Assembly: GCA_036924285.1 (NCBI GenBank)
Contig: JAYKYS010000006.1
Location: 24,340,001-24,404,000 of the forward strand
Source: Asterella californica
Lineage: Eukaryota > Streptophyta > Marchantiopsida > Marchantiales > Aytoniaceae
Reading direction: 5' to 3'
DNA length: 64,000 bases
The notes under the pieces were generated by a model. It was not told the DNA's origin and did not search any database. It saw only the letters and a list, made by a program, of their open reading frames with translations. A program made the position numbers and the translations under genes. Shown here piece after piece: positions 23,001 through 33,756 of this stretch (its first letter is position 1; the number at the start of each line of letters is the position of its first letter).

Positions 23001-23093
23001 TAAAGTGTGTTGTTTTCTGATTTGGTTAATCTATGTATGGAGAACTGAAATAAGTTAATAAAGTGTGTAGTTTTCTCATTTGGTTAATCTATG
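22976..23093 (+). repeat. Tandem duplication of the stop codon and 3' flank
   Basis: The 60 bases at 22976-23035 (TATGGAGAAACTGAAATCAA, the TAA stop and AATAAAGTG) are followed by a 58-base copy with small changes at 23036-23093. Both copies carry AATAAAG, a likely polyadenylation signal. The duplication therefore doubles the end of the phosphatase-like gene. Confidence 0.9.
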
Positions 23094-23119
23094 TTTTTAC
23101 TGTTAAACTCTTCTCCCAA

Positions 23120-23590
23120 CCCCAACAGCTCAAAGTATCCTTACGCAGTTAACCTCATGCGCTCAGTGCGACCGGTCCAGGATCGCACTGAGTGCGAATC
23201 TCTGACCGGTCGCACTTAGCCTACAACCCCAATAGCTCAAAGTACCCTTACGTAATTAACCTCGCGCGCTCAGTGCGACCGGTCTAGGATCGCACTGAGT
23301 GCGAATCTCTGACCGGTCGCATGAGACACTGCGATCAGGTCTAGGTCGCACTGACTCTAGGTAAAAGCACACTGACCCTAGGTAAAAGCAGTCGCACTGA
23401 GCTCAGTGCGACTGACAATATATCGCACTGAGTGCGCGGTTCTCGATGCAGTCGCAGTGAGAGGTCAATGCGACTGAACACTTATCGCACTGCTCGTAAT
23501 ACGACAAGTGTAGTGTCGCACTGAGCGCGCGACTAGATGCGCTCAGTGCGACATGACCATTTGGCGCACTGAGCGCGTTGCTGCTCCAAG
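23120..23590. repeat. Palindromic GCGCTCAGTGCGAC array, right cluster
   Basis: This starts with two tandem copies of a roughly 100-base unit (CCCCAACAGCTCAAAGTATC at 23121 and CCCCAATAGCTCAAAGTACC at 23226), each including GCGCTCAGTGCGACCGGTC. It then continues as alternating palindromic units up to 23590. The outer half is the inverted counterpart of the left cluster. Confidence 0.9.
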
Positions 23591-23786
23591 CTCTCTCTCT
23601 CGCGTTTTAGATTCATTTTTAGAGTTTCGGTAAACACTAGAGGGAGATAAAATGACGCAGAATATACACAATAAACGAAGAATATACACAATACGCGAAG
23701 ACTGCCATCTATTCATTCAAAATGTTCAAAATGTAACCATATATTTTGACTGTATGCGTAACGCATATTACAGTCCATAACGACGG

Positions 23787-24436
23787 TCACCGCCACCACT
23801 TCAATATAGCAAAAGCAAACATAACCATCGATAATAACACGACCATAGATCCCACTGAAAACTCCACAAAAAAACCACTTTTATAATCATGAGAATTCGT
23901 TATTTTATCTCTCCGTCTCTCTTCTGCAAGTACTTGATGTGTCTCGTCTCCACGAAAGTTGATGTCCGGCTCCGGTGTGGTGCTTGTGCTCGACCCGGGT
24001 ATAACACACTGGGTAGGAAAGATAATTCGAGTAGTAGACATGCGCCTTTCTGAATCTGGAAGAGACGAAGAGACACCAAATAAATGTCATTTTCCATAAG
24101 GTTGTGCTTGGTCGATCCGAATATATTTTCCTCCAACAACTTTACTAGTCACAATGGTAAAATGACAGTACCAATGCTGACCAACGATCCGGTCCATCAA
24201 AACATTGTCATCTCCGCGTAATTCCAGTAGACTATAAGCCGAGGCACTTATGCCTAGAAAATCTCTCCCAGCTTCCCATGCTATGGCCCACGCGTTGGCA
24301 CTTTCATCCGCTACCAGAACCTGCAATCTGAAACATTTTATCGACGACAGGCGCTCACTTTTACATCTTGAACAAAACAACCCACATAACTTTTTGCTGC
24401 ATCTGTCGCATCCGTCATATGTCCTGAATCCACTTT
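23787..24436 (-). CDS. RPA1-like zinc finger/OB-fold protein, with a possible membrane tail after an in-frame TGA
   Basis: The minus-strand frame opens after the acceptor GTATGCAG at 24437. It begins SGFRTYDGCDRCSKKL, then CGLFCSRC: a Cys-rich finger in the place typical of the C-terminal DNA-binding domain of replication protein A large subunit. The OB-fold follows (FRLQVLVADESANAWAIAW, EAGRDFLGISASAYSLLEL), ending IRIDQAQPYGK at TGA 24087-24089. The same frame continues open past that TGA for 16 codons and then through 23787-24041, with a strongly hydrophobic segment (SMVVLLSMVMFAFAILKWW) before another TGA. The protein may therefore end at the OB-fold, or once have had a C-terminal membrane anchor. 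RPA folds bind single-stranded DNA, and such genes are well known in Helitrons but not as a usual part of MULEs. No further OB domains were found upstream, so it is short or incomplete. Confidence 0.65.
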
Positions 24437-24915
24437 CTGCATACGCTAAGACTGAAACCTTCAGTAACAGATGAGCAACACATATTAGTTTCCAAGCAGT
24501 CCACCAAGTACTGCAAATTACGTCTCTCTTAGCTGCTCATTGTAGCAGAAGAACAAAACATCACTGAAGATCAGACTGCAAAACGCAATATCAAGCTGTA
24601 TTAGCGAAAGCTCGAGGTTAACGAACAGTGCGAGTGTGTTGTGAAATCTCACATTTCACGCATTGTGAGACTATTGACCACCACGTTTCTGAGCACATCT
24701 GAGAAAACTGACAATTTCTTGTTAAACTGTGCCTAATTCAAAATGGACGGAGAACCGACGAATTTCTTGTTAAACTGTGCCTAATTCAAAATGAACGGAA
24801 AACGGACGGAGAACGCCATTATTGTGCTTTGAGCTCGGTGACTGCAATCGTGACCGTGCAGTTGAGACCGTGACCGTGACTGCAGTTTGAACCGTGCAGT
24901 TGATACCGTAACCAT

Positions 24916-25079
24916 GACCACGATTGCAGTTCGATGCTCGGTGATTGCGGTAATGAGCGGAACCCGGTTACAGGCTTTTCGCCCGACCACGAATCTGAGG
25001 TCCATCATTAATCAATTTGCACGTATAAACCGAGACGTAATTAGGGAACTGTGCCACAGCTGCGGGCTTGGATTACACT
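24916..25079 (-). repeat. Right terminal inverted repeat of the MULE
   Basis: This is the inverted counterpart of 15848-16013. Inward, to about 24,830, it continues as short repeats of the type GACCGTGCAGTT and GACCGTGACTGCAG. Such subterminal repeats are candidate transposase binding sites. Confidence 0.9.
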
Positions 25080-27320
25080 GTCACAGCTATCTTTTTCCGG
25101 ATCCGCTAATTAATCACATACTGGGGAAAATATTCAATTAAAAATCTGTATTATGGTAAAATGGTACAAAGTAGTTTGAAAGCTGTTACAAAACTGTACA
25201 GCATTTCTCAGCTTGGAAAGAAATGTTTAAGCAATGAAAATTTTGTACCTTTGATTCTATTGATTCTGAATAAGAATATCATTACTTTGAGTCGTCCAAA
25301 GAGGATTACCGTAAGAAATATCATCCGTTATCCATCTGATTATTGGGCTTAGTCTGATACGTATCATATTAAGCTCAGATAAACTATTAAGATCATTGCA
25401 ATGGATTTGATTATTGAATAATAACTATATAATATTAATACTTATCAACCGCTTAATCCGAGATGAATGACTCCTATCATTAGCTAGATTTCTCAAATGG
25501 TTTAGAGAAGGCTCGTTTTTTGCTCTAACAGTATATTAGAATGGAAAATTTGACGTCAAGATCCAATACAACTTCATTCGAATATAAAATAAACTGTAAT
25601 AACTGTAAATAAAATGAATGAGTACATAAAATACTTTCCACATAATCTGTAGATTATGATTATATTCGCGTAGAGGTTAATATATATAATCTTACATTAA
25701 GATTCACCTTTATAAATGGATTTATTTTTCATTTTAAAAGTTTTCATTATATAAATATGGTTGGATCTTGTTACGATCAAATCTCCTTATATTTTTATAT
25801 GAATAAAGAAAATAAGTAATTATCACGAAATTCCTTCGTCTCATCCCGTTACGAGGTACTTAATACTAACTAGAGAAACTAGAGAAAAGTATTATCAAGC
25901 AAAAAAGCTAAGTTTCATTATGATTCAAACTTCTCTGGATATTAGAAATGAATTTTCTTGTAACAAATACTGCGATGGAAACAATTTATCCTTGCAGTTA
26001 GTATCAGTATAGCTACAGGTCTCTAATGACCTCTTCGTCAATTTCCATAAGTTTATCATCTGAAACGTAAACACTCTCATGGTTTATAAAATAGTTCACT
26101 CCTTGAGCTTTAGCTCTTCTCGAGATTCAGTGAGTAATCCAGCCTTCTCCTGTTATTAGTCTATAATAGTAGTCTTACTACTAAGGGACCAACCGCACAT
26201 AGTGTTTTCTCGTCTAGTTTTTTACCCCAACCTACATTCGATAATAAGACTAACAATTGCACATATCAGTTTCCATTAAACTGAATTAAAGGATATTTTA
26301 AAAATTAACTGATTCGCAGAGGGTTCTCTTGGATACCCTCTTAAGGTTTTTAGGAGTTGTTCCGATTTTATGTTGACAAGTGTCATATTATCTGTTGAGT
26401 TTTGTTGAAGTAAAAATTAAAAAAATTAATCGGGATTCATGCTCGAGATTAGAATTCATGCAGACTTGCATCACACCAATTAATATGAGTAGAGTTAAGT
26501 CCGAGTCACTAATAAGGTATTGTAGTGACATGAGAAAAATTTCATCGGACGAGCAAGATTCATGCAGACTCGCAATATCTTCATGATTTTAAATGTGAAA
26601 AAATCTATCGATATTATAATTATGAGATGCATGAATATAAAGTTATGGAATGAAACGTGTAACTGGATTGAATGGTCACTACTAGATCGTGTTGATAAAT
26701 AAAATCACACTACTTTAAACTATAATGTAATCTGTTGTGATTATAATGTAATAACTAGATCCCATAATTTACTCAATGAGATGATATTGTTTTAAGTTGT
26801 CGTACGCATACATATCGCTACACAACATACATCGCTGTCAGAGATACACCACACATACACATAACATATGAACAATGCTATACACATGCACAAAGTGTAC
26901 CACAAGAATAAGAATCGGTACTCATTCCATCATGCCAACCGGCAATACACAAACACTAAAATCGAGCCACACCCACTCTGTGCAACATAGAATCCAGGTT
27001 GCACTCACCAAGACTATCTACCATAGCCAAGAGCTTGAAGGTTCAACTTGAAGAATTGAAACCTACAAGCCCTATCAGCGAAGTATATCCATAGTGGGAC
27101 TAGCCCAAGAATCTGCCCTGATGACACTAACGACCCTATCAAGACTAACCACCACGCACTCCATCAACCTAGCCGAGGTGCTAAACTGACGTGACAACTG
27201 TCGTACGCATACACATCGCTACACAACATAGATCGTTGTCAGAGGTACACTACACATACACATAACACATGAACGAAGTCGTACACATACACAAGTGTAC
27301 CACAATCGCCCTCCTAACTG
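25080..27320. other. AT-rich stretch without gene, ending in a degenerate direct repeat
   Basis: From 25.1 to 26.8 kb nothing is recognisable. A 115-130 base segment at 26797-26925 (TCGTACGCATACATATCGCT and onward, ending near GTGTACCACAA) recurs in the same orientation at 27198-27312. This pair adjoins the 3' end of retroelement E1 and may be a remnant of its LTR or leader, but I could not find a matching LTR elsewhere. Confidence 0.5.
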
Positions 27321-27424
27321 ACGGTTATGTCCCTCTAAATCCAATAACCTCATATCTCAACTACGTGATATACACCTTCGTGGGTGCAAGGATCAAGAGG
27401 CCAGGTGCTACATCATCCCATCGT

Positions 27425-28847
27425 TAGTCACTTGTTTGTAATCCATACCGCACAAAGATCTAATCGGCTATATCTGCTATATACACCGAGGGCAAATCCA
27501 TCGTCCAGTAGGAACGACATTAAGAGGTGGAGTCAAACACGACATGTGTCAACCTCTCGAACAACCATCACACATAAACATATGGATTGCCCCACCGGCA
27601 GATCCACACAATATACACCTCAAGCTCGCATGTACAACCGCTAAGCTTGGATCAACAATACTATCAATGTTTGGAAGATGACACAGTGCACAATTACGCA
27701 CATGAGCCTTCCAAACAACACCTAACATGAGTACTCTAGAAAGTAACACCACACGCATTCGTAAAATAGTGCATCCTGCGGTCACATCCAATGTCGTCGA
27801 TGCAGTCTACTGTAGATAGATAAAACCGTCAAGATGAAACTTACCTCCTCCTCGAATAGTCGCATATCGCAACGTGTCTCTATGTTGAACAATCGCTAGG
27901 TTCTCAAAATTCATAGACATAACTTTCCGAGATGTCTCGACTCGTTGAGAACATACTCTCATCCACATATCCGGGTCATCAAGGCTCAGCATCTCAGCAG
28001 AATCATGACGAATGATCGAAGATAGATCTGGATCTCGGTCATACAATAAGAAATACGATGAAAAGGAAGTCAAAGACGCTTGTTGGCTAAATAGGTAACC
28101 CATAGTCAACCATGATAACTATCAATCTCAGTCTCTCAAGTTGTCCTTCTGCAAGCCATACTTGCACAATCCTCTCTTCACGTCTGAACAACCTTCTCTA
28201 CCAAACCATCCGTCTTAGGATGATCTAGAGATGTAGTCAGATAATCAAAATCAGCGCTGATTACACAAGGCCTGAAACTCACCATAAAACTCTGTACCTT
28301 GGTCCGTCAACACTTCAGCTGGTGCTCCAAAACGACTCAACACTCAATCTGAGAACGCATATGTTGTCTCCTCACTCGTCTGGTTCAATAATACCACCAA
28401 CTCAATTCACTTAGAGAAGTGTTCCACCATCACCAACACATACCGATGGTGACGTATAGTCAACGAGCAGGGTCTCGCACAATCCAAGCTTCAACGATAA
28501 TCCAACCTCACAATCGATAAAGAGTGTAACTGCGAAATAGAAGTGTTAAACGATGCTCGTGCTCGATCACAAATCACACATCGTGTGACAAACAGTTGCA
28601 CATCAATGTGCATACCACGCCACCAATATTGTCTTTGGAGTAAGCTAGGTGTACGCTTCACTCCAAAATGTCCCAACTCCTCATAGGCATGTCGTACTAA
28701 CTGTGCCCTCTAGGATGGATGTGGCACTATCCGTACTCTCTCATCGTCTCAGACTCGAAGTACATGTCGTCCTTCTCGTCAAAATCTCTTCGCTCATTGG
28801 AGGACGTAATCTCACTCCTTAGCACTTACTATGTCATCATCACGCCA
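27425..28847 (-). pseudogene. E1 gypsy element: integrase and PHD finger
   Basis: Minus-strand reading gives the H2C2 zinc-binding end of a Ty3/gypsy integrase (GHFGVKRTPSLLQRQYWW, then CVICDRARASF) near 28.6 kb. The integrase C-terminal part follows at 27807-28109 (SFSSYFLLYDRDPDL, QHRDTLRYATIRGGG). After that come DVTAGCTILRMR, HVRNCALCHLPNID and a PHD finger: RCILCGSAGGA, FMCDGCSRG, HMSCLTPPL, ICPRC. The conserved Trp before HMSC reads TGA (27549-27551). The catalytic core between the zinc finger and 28.1 kb is heavily decayed. A PHD finger at the end of pol could tether integration to modified histones, the role chromodomains play in chromoviruses; that is inference. Confidence 0.8.
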
Positions 28848-28851
28848 GTAC

Positions 28852-29729
28852 TATAAACCCTCCGCGGTCTTAAAGATCAACTACCTCTCAATCTCTCAAC
28901 CTCCACGATAGTCATCAATGAATATGCAACATGTCGGGTCTGTCTCTCACTCAAGGATCACCTCCGATGGCTTTGATGGAAGCACACCATGAACTTGAAG
29001 AGAAAATGCTAAGTTCAATTCTTCACACACCCAAAAACTCATCAACTAAAATTATCCATTCTAACAACGTCTCTCAAGTTCTCACATGCTAAAATATCAC
29101 ACTCTCTCTATATTGTTCAAGTTGTCAATTAGGACGATGTGAAAATAAGGATGAGGAGCTCTTCTCTACTCTTTTATTTATACATTCTAGGTTTTTACTT
29201 TGGTACCCTCCGATAACTCAACCGTAACTACTTTTATCGAGTTTTATTAATATATTACTTAAGGTAAAAGCATTAATCACATGGCTTCATATCTTTTCAC
29301 ATGTGCTTATTCCTTCAAAGTCAACAACTTCTAGAAAGAATCTGAAATATTCTTAAGAAATCTCAAATTTCCACCACTCCTCTATACTAGGACCCACTAA
29401 AAAGGAGACATGTGGGATCTCTTCTTGTTTTTAATGCCCACAAAGTCCACAACTTCAATCCCACCACTAATATCAAGTCAAAAAAGAGATAAGAGATACT
29501 TTCCATCTCTTTTCTACCTTTTAGACAAGATGACAAGATAGTAGTGCTCACTCTTTAAGAAATATTTGAATTCTGTACAGCTAAGTTAACCATAACTAAC
29601 TTTGGCTAGTCATGATTAACTTGATATCTCCTTAAAGTACATAGGCAGCAAATAAACATTCTCCACACTTAGCTATAACTAAACATCTTACTAATAGACA
29701 AACTTCTTATGTGTAACTAGGTCGTTATA
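28852..29729 (-). repeat. E2 3' LTR
   Basis: This is homologous along its length to 44517-45391. The plus-strand ends read TATAAACCC and GTCGTTATA, each with one transition from the TG...CA ends of the other copy. A purine-rich tract (minus strand, CGGGGATAAAA) adjoins it at 29730-29740. Confidence 0.9.
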
Positions 29730-29740
29730 TTTTATCCCCG

Positions 29741-32482
29741 GACTAAATTTTCACTCCGTCCTCGGAGTGAAGAGAGAACTTTCGTCTATGAAACAACTTT
29801 AACTTGTCATGGTTGATGCGATCAAATCTCCTTCCTCTCATCTCCTGAAGTCATATGTGAAGTTGCTCCACACCTTATCTACAACAAACGGACCAAAATA
29901 TCTAGGAAGAAACTTCTTCTTAACCCTCTTGAATCTGATAGCATCATACATTATTACCCAATCTCTGACTTGAAAAGGTTTTACCTCCCTTTTGCTCAAT
30001 CGTAACTCTTCTTCTGATACACTTGTGCTCGTTCCATCCGGATTATTGCTACCGCTCGGGTCTCTTCCAACTCCATGAGTTGCTCCTTTCTTGATCTGAC
30101 CACGACTTCTCTCCTCGACCTCTTCAACTTTTGTTGAATAGTTTGAAAAGTATCCAATTCAAATTGGATCGGTAATTTAGACTCCACTCCATAAACAAGT
30201 CAACATGAGGAATACCCAATAGAAGTCTTTGTTGTCGTTCGATACTCTCATAAGATCTTATAGTTTCTTATAGCAAGTATGTTTCGCACTCTCAACACCA
30301 ACATCTTTGACGAGCATCATACAAAGTGTAAGATTGATCTTCTCCGCAAGATCATTAGCATTTGGAGTGTATGACGTCGTTACTCGTAGCTTGATAGAAA
30401 AATGTTGCAGCATAGCAGTAGTCATGCTTCTTACAAACTCTCCTCCTCTATCTGAGACCAACTCTAACGGACATCCAAATCTTGTGATGATCCTCTGTCA
30501 TAGGAATCTACCCACTTCTGTTTCATTAGTCTCCCTCAAAGGTCTAGCCTCTACCCACTTGGTACAATAGTCAGTGGCGACTACAATGTATCTATTGTCT
30601 CTAGGTGTCTTGTTAAGAGGACCTACAAAGTCATATCTCACTATGGTTCTAACACTGAAATTGATCTTAACGGAGGTGTTCTAGTAGACTACAGAGCAAA
30701 TGCTTGACATACGTTGCAAGTTTTGCAATAGTCTAAACACTATTTGAAAATCCCTTGTCAGTGATAACTCGCATCCAAATTCTTAAAGGCTGTTATCTTA
30801 CCAGCAAAGTAATCTCCGCAAACAGTGCCGTCGTGAAACTCGTGCATTAGTTTGAACGCCTCCTTCTCATCAACTGCCCTCCTTAGTAATCCATCTGCTC
30901 CTTGATGAAATAGAATTCCTTCCACCATGGTGTAAGGTTTGCATCTCTTGATCAACGCGTTACGTTCTCGGGTATGCATACCTTTTGAAAAAGACCCATC
31001 TGCATGGAAACTCTAGATTTCCTTGTACTCGTCTAGTACCTCCTCAATGCTTGTGATGGTCATCACTTGCTCGTCTGAAAATGAATCATCAAACGGTTCT
31101 TCTTCCTCATATCATATGCCATCGACAAGAGATCTGCATTTGCATGCTTTTTCCCTGTCTGTCTTCAATCACGAATCGTATCTGTTAGAAGGATCTTCCA
31201 ACGAGCAATACAACCTTCGGCATTAGGCTTATTAGAGATATACTTTAAAGCCTTGTGGTACTCATGTGCTATCTTGATCTGGTTATACCCACTATAACCA
31301 TCACCAAAGCTGTATCACTCATGATCAGCAACTTCCTCCAAAATCTTATCTACAAATGACAGAGGATAATAATCTACATTCAACTTCTTATAGTCTATGC
31401 ACACTCGCAGCTTACCATTCTTCTTCTTGACAATCACAATGGGTGAAACTCATTCTGAGTTCTCCATCTCGTAGATGAAACTTGCTTCTTTCAACTTGTC
31501 TATCTTCTCCTTGACCATCATTGCTGTTGTAGGATTGACGCTTCTCTACTTCTGTTGAACTGGTCTTGCGTTCTCCTCCAATTCGATTCGATGAGTCTCT
31601 AGAGTCACCTCCTTCAGATCCTTGTAACTGAAAGCAAACACATGGATATATTTCAAAAATATATCTAGGAATCTATTTTTCTCATCTTGAGTGACATTGA
31701 TACCAAACTTCAGGGTAGAGAGTCTTCTCACAATCTCTGTCTCACTCAACTCTTCTTTGTTAGGATCTTTTTCCACTGTTGGTCAAGGCAACAAGTCAAT
31801 AGCACTAAACTGATATAATGATTCATCTCGATCAAATCCTTCGTCATCAGACGAGGATTCTTGATCATAAGAACCTCTCGTATCTATTTTCGAGACACTC
31901 TGATTATCCTCCGTATCAGATTCTCAATAGTCACGTGGGTCTATCGGAGTCAGAAATCCCAACTCGAGAGAGGTACTATCACTCTGTGATCTCTAGGCCC
32001 AATCCGTAAATATTGCTTGTGTCATCTATCTATGGTGCGCATAGCTCTCAACCAAGGTCTCCCTAAGAGCATCATAACTAGAGTCCTTTAGTACTTGAAA
32101 GGACATCAATGTTTGAAATCCCGTCACAAACAAAACCACCTTCTCTAACACACCAAGAGGTCTTATCCGTTGCTTGTTAGCCATCCACACAACAATGTTA
32201 GCCGGACGAGTTGGTTCCATCTCCAACTTCTTCATCAACCTCTCTGATATGACATTTATAATTAATCTATCATCCACCAATACGTCAGAGACATAGTGAT
32301 CATTCAATCGGACTTCAATCTTTGAAACCCTAGTGCATACCTCTGAAGCATGCACATCCACCACACCAACTCCCACAGATTTTGATGTCTTGCTCTTGGG
32401 TTTCTTCTTCTTGCTTCTCTTATAACTTAGTCCTCCTCTGAGTACTCTTTGTAAACTGAGGTTGAGTGGATCAGTTGTCCAA
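29741..32482 (-). pseudogene. E2 pol: protease, reverse transcriptase, integrase, with a large internal deletion
   Basis: Reading down the minus strand: a basic linker, then the aspartic protease region (RVSKIEVRLNDHYVSDVLVD, 32.1-32.4 kb). RT follows (SPIVIVKKKNGKLRVCIDYK near 31.4 kb, DGYSGYNQIKIA near 31.28 kb). The frame then jumps to HANADLLSMAYDMRKKNR, the end of the RNase H region, so the RT palm with its catalytic Asp pair and most of RNase H are missing. The integrase has a zinc-finger part at 30758-30979, a core with SDRGGEFV and TSYTPNANDLAEK near 30.3-30.45 kb, and a C-terminal GPF motif (RYFGPFVVDKVWSNFTYD) near 29.9 kb. Stops include TGA for the Trp of SEWVSP (31450-31452). Confidence 0.8.
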
Positions 32483-32486
32483 CCAT

Positions 32487-33744
32487 TGTCACGACGAGAG
32501 TCTTTCTTGGAGATGGCAGACCTCCAGTCAGGAAAACAATAAAAAAGAAGATAGATTGTTGCAGGCGATGAGAACTCAAAATTCTGTCTCTTGCGTCCAT
32601 CAATGCAAATCAAACACAAATACACATACACAGACTTTTCAAGACTCAATAATCTTTATTTCAGTGTCGATTACATCATCAAAGTCTTCAATTGTCAAAA
32701 ATCTTCTCTCTCTCTCTTGCGCACGTCTCCTCTCTTCTCTATCAGTTCTTTGTAAAAAATTTCATTGAAAATCGCCTTAGGTTTATTTACCTAAAAGATA
32801 AGCCTCTAGCTAAGCTGGTCCCCTACTGTCCTTATACGTACAACTACTTATCAAAGCAGCCTTTTAGCTAAGCTAACCTCTTAATTAATAAAAGTTTCTC
32901 GTGCTCTTGATGTCATCTTGATGTCACCCTGAATATACCACAAGGCATCCAATTTAGGCCGAAGCCCCTAGCAGCCTCTTAGCTAAGCTGTCCCATGTCA
33001 TCTTGATGTCATCTTGAATATACCAAGTATCTCCCATGGTATAATCAAGGTGGCATGCGGAGGCTTAGGCCACGAAGCCCACCATTAAGGGAGATACTGG
33101 TCTCCCGTCCCTAGATATGCAAGACGTGGTTGCATATCCAACATAGACTCCTTTCCAAGAGACGAACATGCCGAAATAGGAAACACAAGCCAAGGGGAAT
33201 TGATCTTGAGACCACTTTCTTCCTAGGCAGGCGCCCTATCACTGGGATGGCATGTGCTTCCGTCAAAAAGATAAACAAAGTTTGTACATATTTTATGTAC
33301 ACTCTTTACTAGCTTTTCATACATTAACTTCTCTGTACAACTCCGTTTCTAGTGAATGAGGAGTCAAAACTATAGTACTCACGAACACCTACGCACTCAT
33401 GTTGTCAGATCATGGATTCGAGTCACGAGCTAGAATCGACAGATTTCCCTCTTTTGCACTTTTTACAGCTTAAGACTTGTACTAACTATCACCTATAACT
33501 CTTTTTCTCGAAACCGAAAGTATGAAGTCGCTCTTCTCGACGAGCTCTGCATTCTGGAACTTTTTGCCTCCTTCAGGGTGATATTTCATCCCAAGCTAAG
33601 GGGCAGCTTGTCAAGCATAGCCCCAGCTTAGCTCCTGTCCAGCTTGATAAGCTACAGGGCAACTTCCTTCACAACTACATACACAATGAAAAGAAAATCT
33701 TTTGTTACTAGTCTTCACTATACAGACCCACGTGCAACATGACA
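32487..33744 (-). repeat. E3 3' LTR, complete
   Basis: The plus-strand ends are TGTCACGACGAGAG and CAACATGACA, 1258 bp. It is followed inward by a polypurine tract (minus strand, AGAGGGGGTGAA, 33745-33756), as also seen at the E4 LTR (60243-60254). Confidence 0.9.
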
Positions 33745-33756
33745 TTCACCCCCTCT

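Larger units (their letters stand above)
18900..23645. mobile_element. Nested or composite unit with its own inverted ends inside the MULE
   Basis: The sequence around 19035-19260 matches the reverse complement of about 23390-23620. Shared landmarks, in order, are ATGAATCTAAAA, GAGAGAGAGCTTGGAGCA, CGCGCTCA, GCGCATCTAGTCGC, CGCTCAGTGCGATATATTGT and CTTTTACC. Both ends then run into palindromic GCGCTCAGTGCGAC units. Outside, CTAGAGGG occurs near both limits (18902 and 23637). The unit holds two protein-coding regions on the plus strand. No transposase of its own is visible, so it is either a non-autonomous insertion or an internal module of the MULE. The outer limits are approximate. Confidence 0.6.
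15848..25079. mobile_element. Mutator-like element (MULE), about 9.2 kb, with cargo genes
   Basis: The ends are inverted copies of each other over about 165 bp, the classical MULE architecture. Inside are a MULE-family transposase (+), an RPA1-like OB-fold gene (-) reading inward from the right end, and a central block of about 4.7 kb that seems to be a second, nested unit. The 9-bp target duplication expected for this superfamily could not be confirmed because the exact outer bases of the inverted repeats are uncertain. Transposase and RPA-like gene converge, as in two-gene Mutator elements where each terminal repeat serves as a promoter. That promoter role is an inference from layout. Confidence 0.85.

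Noticed and set aside
19071..23590. CRISPR-like array
   Set aside because: The units alternate in orientation, spacing is irregular, spacers are not unique, and the context is eukaryotic and transposon-borne.
33400..33440. tRNA B-box-like GGATTCGAGTC in the E3 LTR (and again near 40,680)
   Set aside because: Part of the LTR, with no cloverleaf partner sequence.
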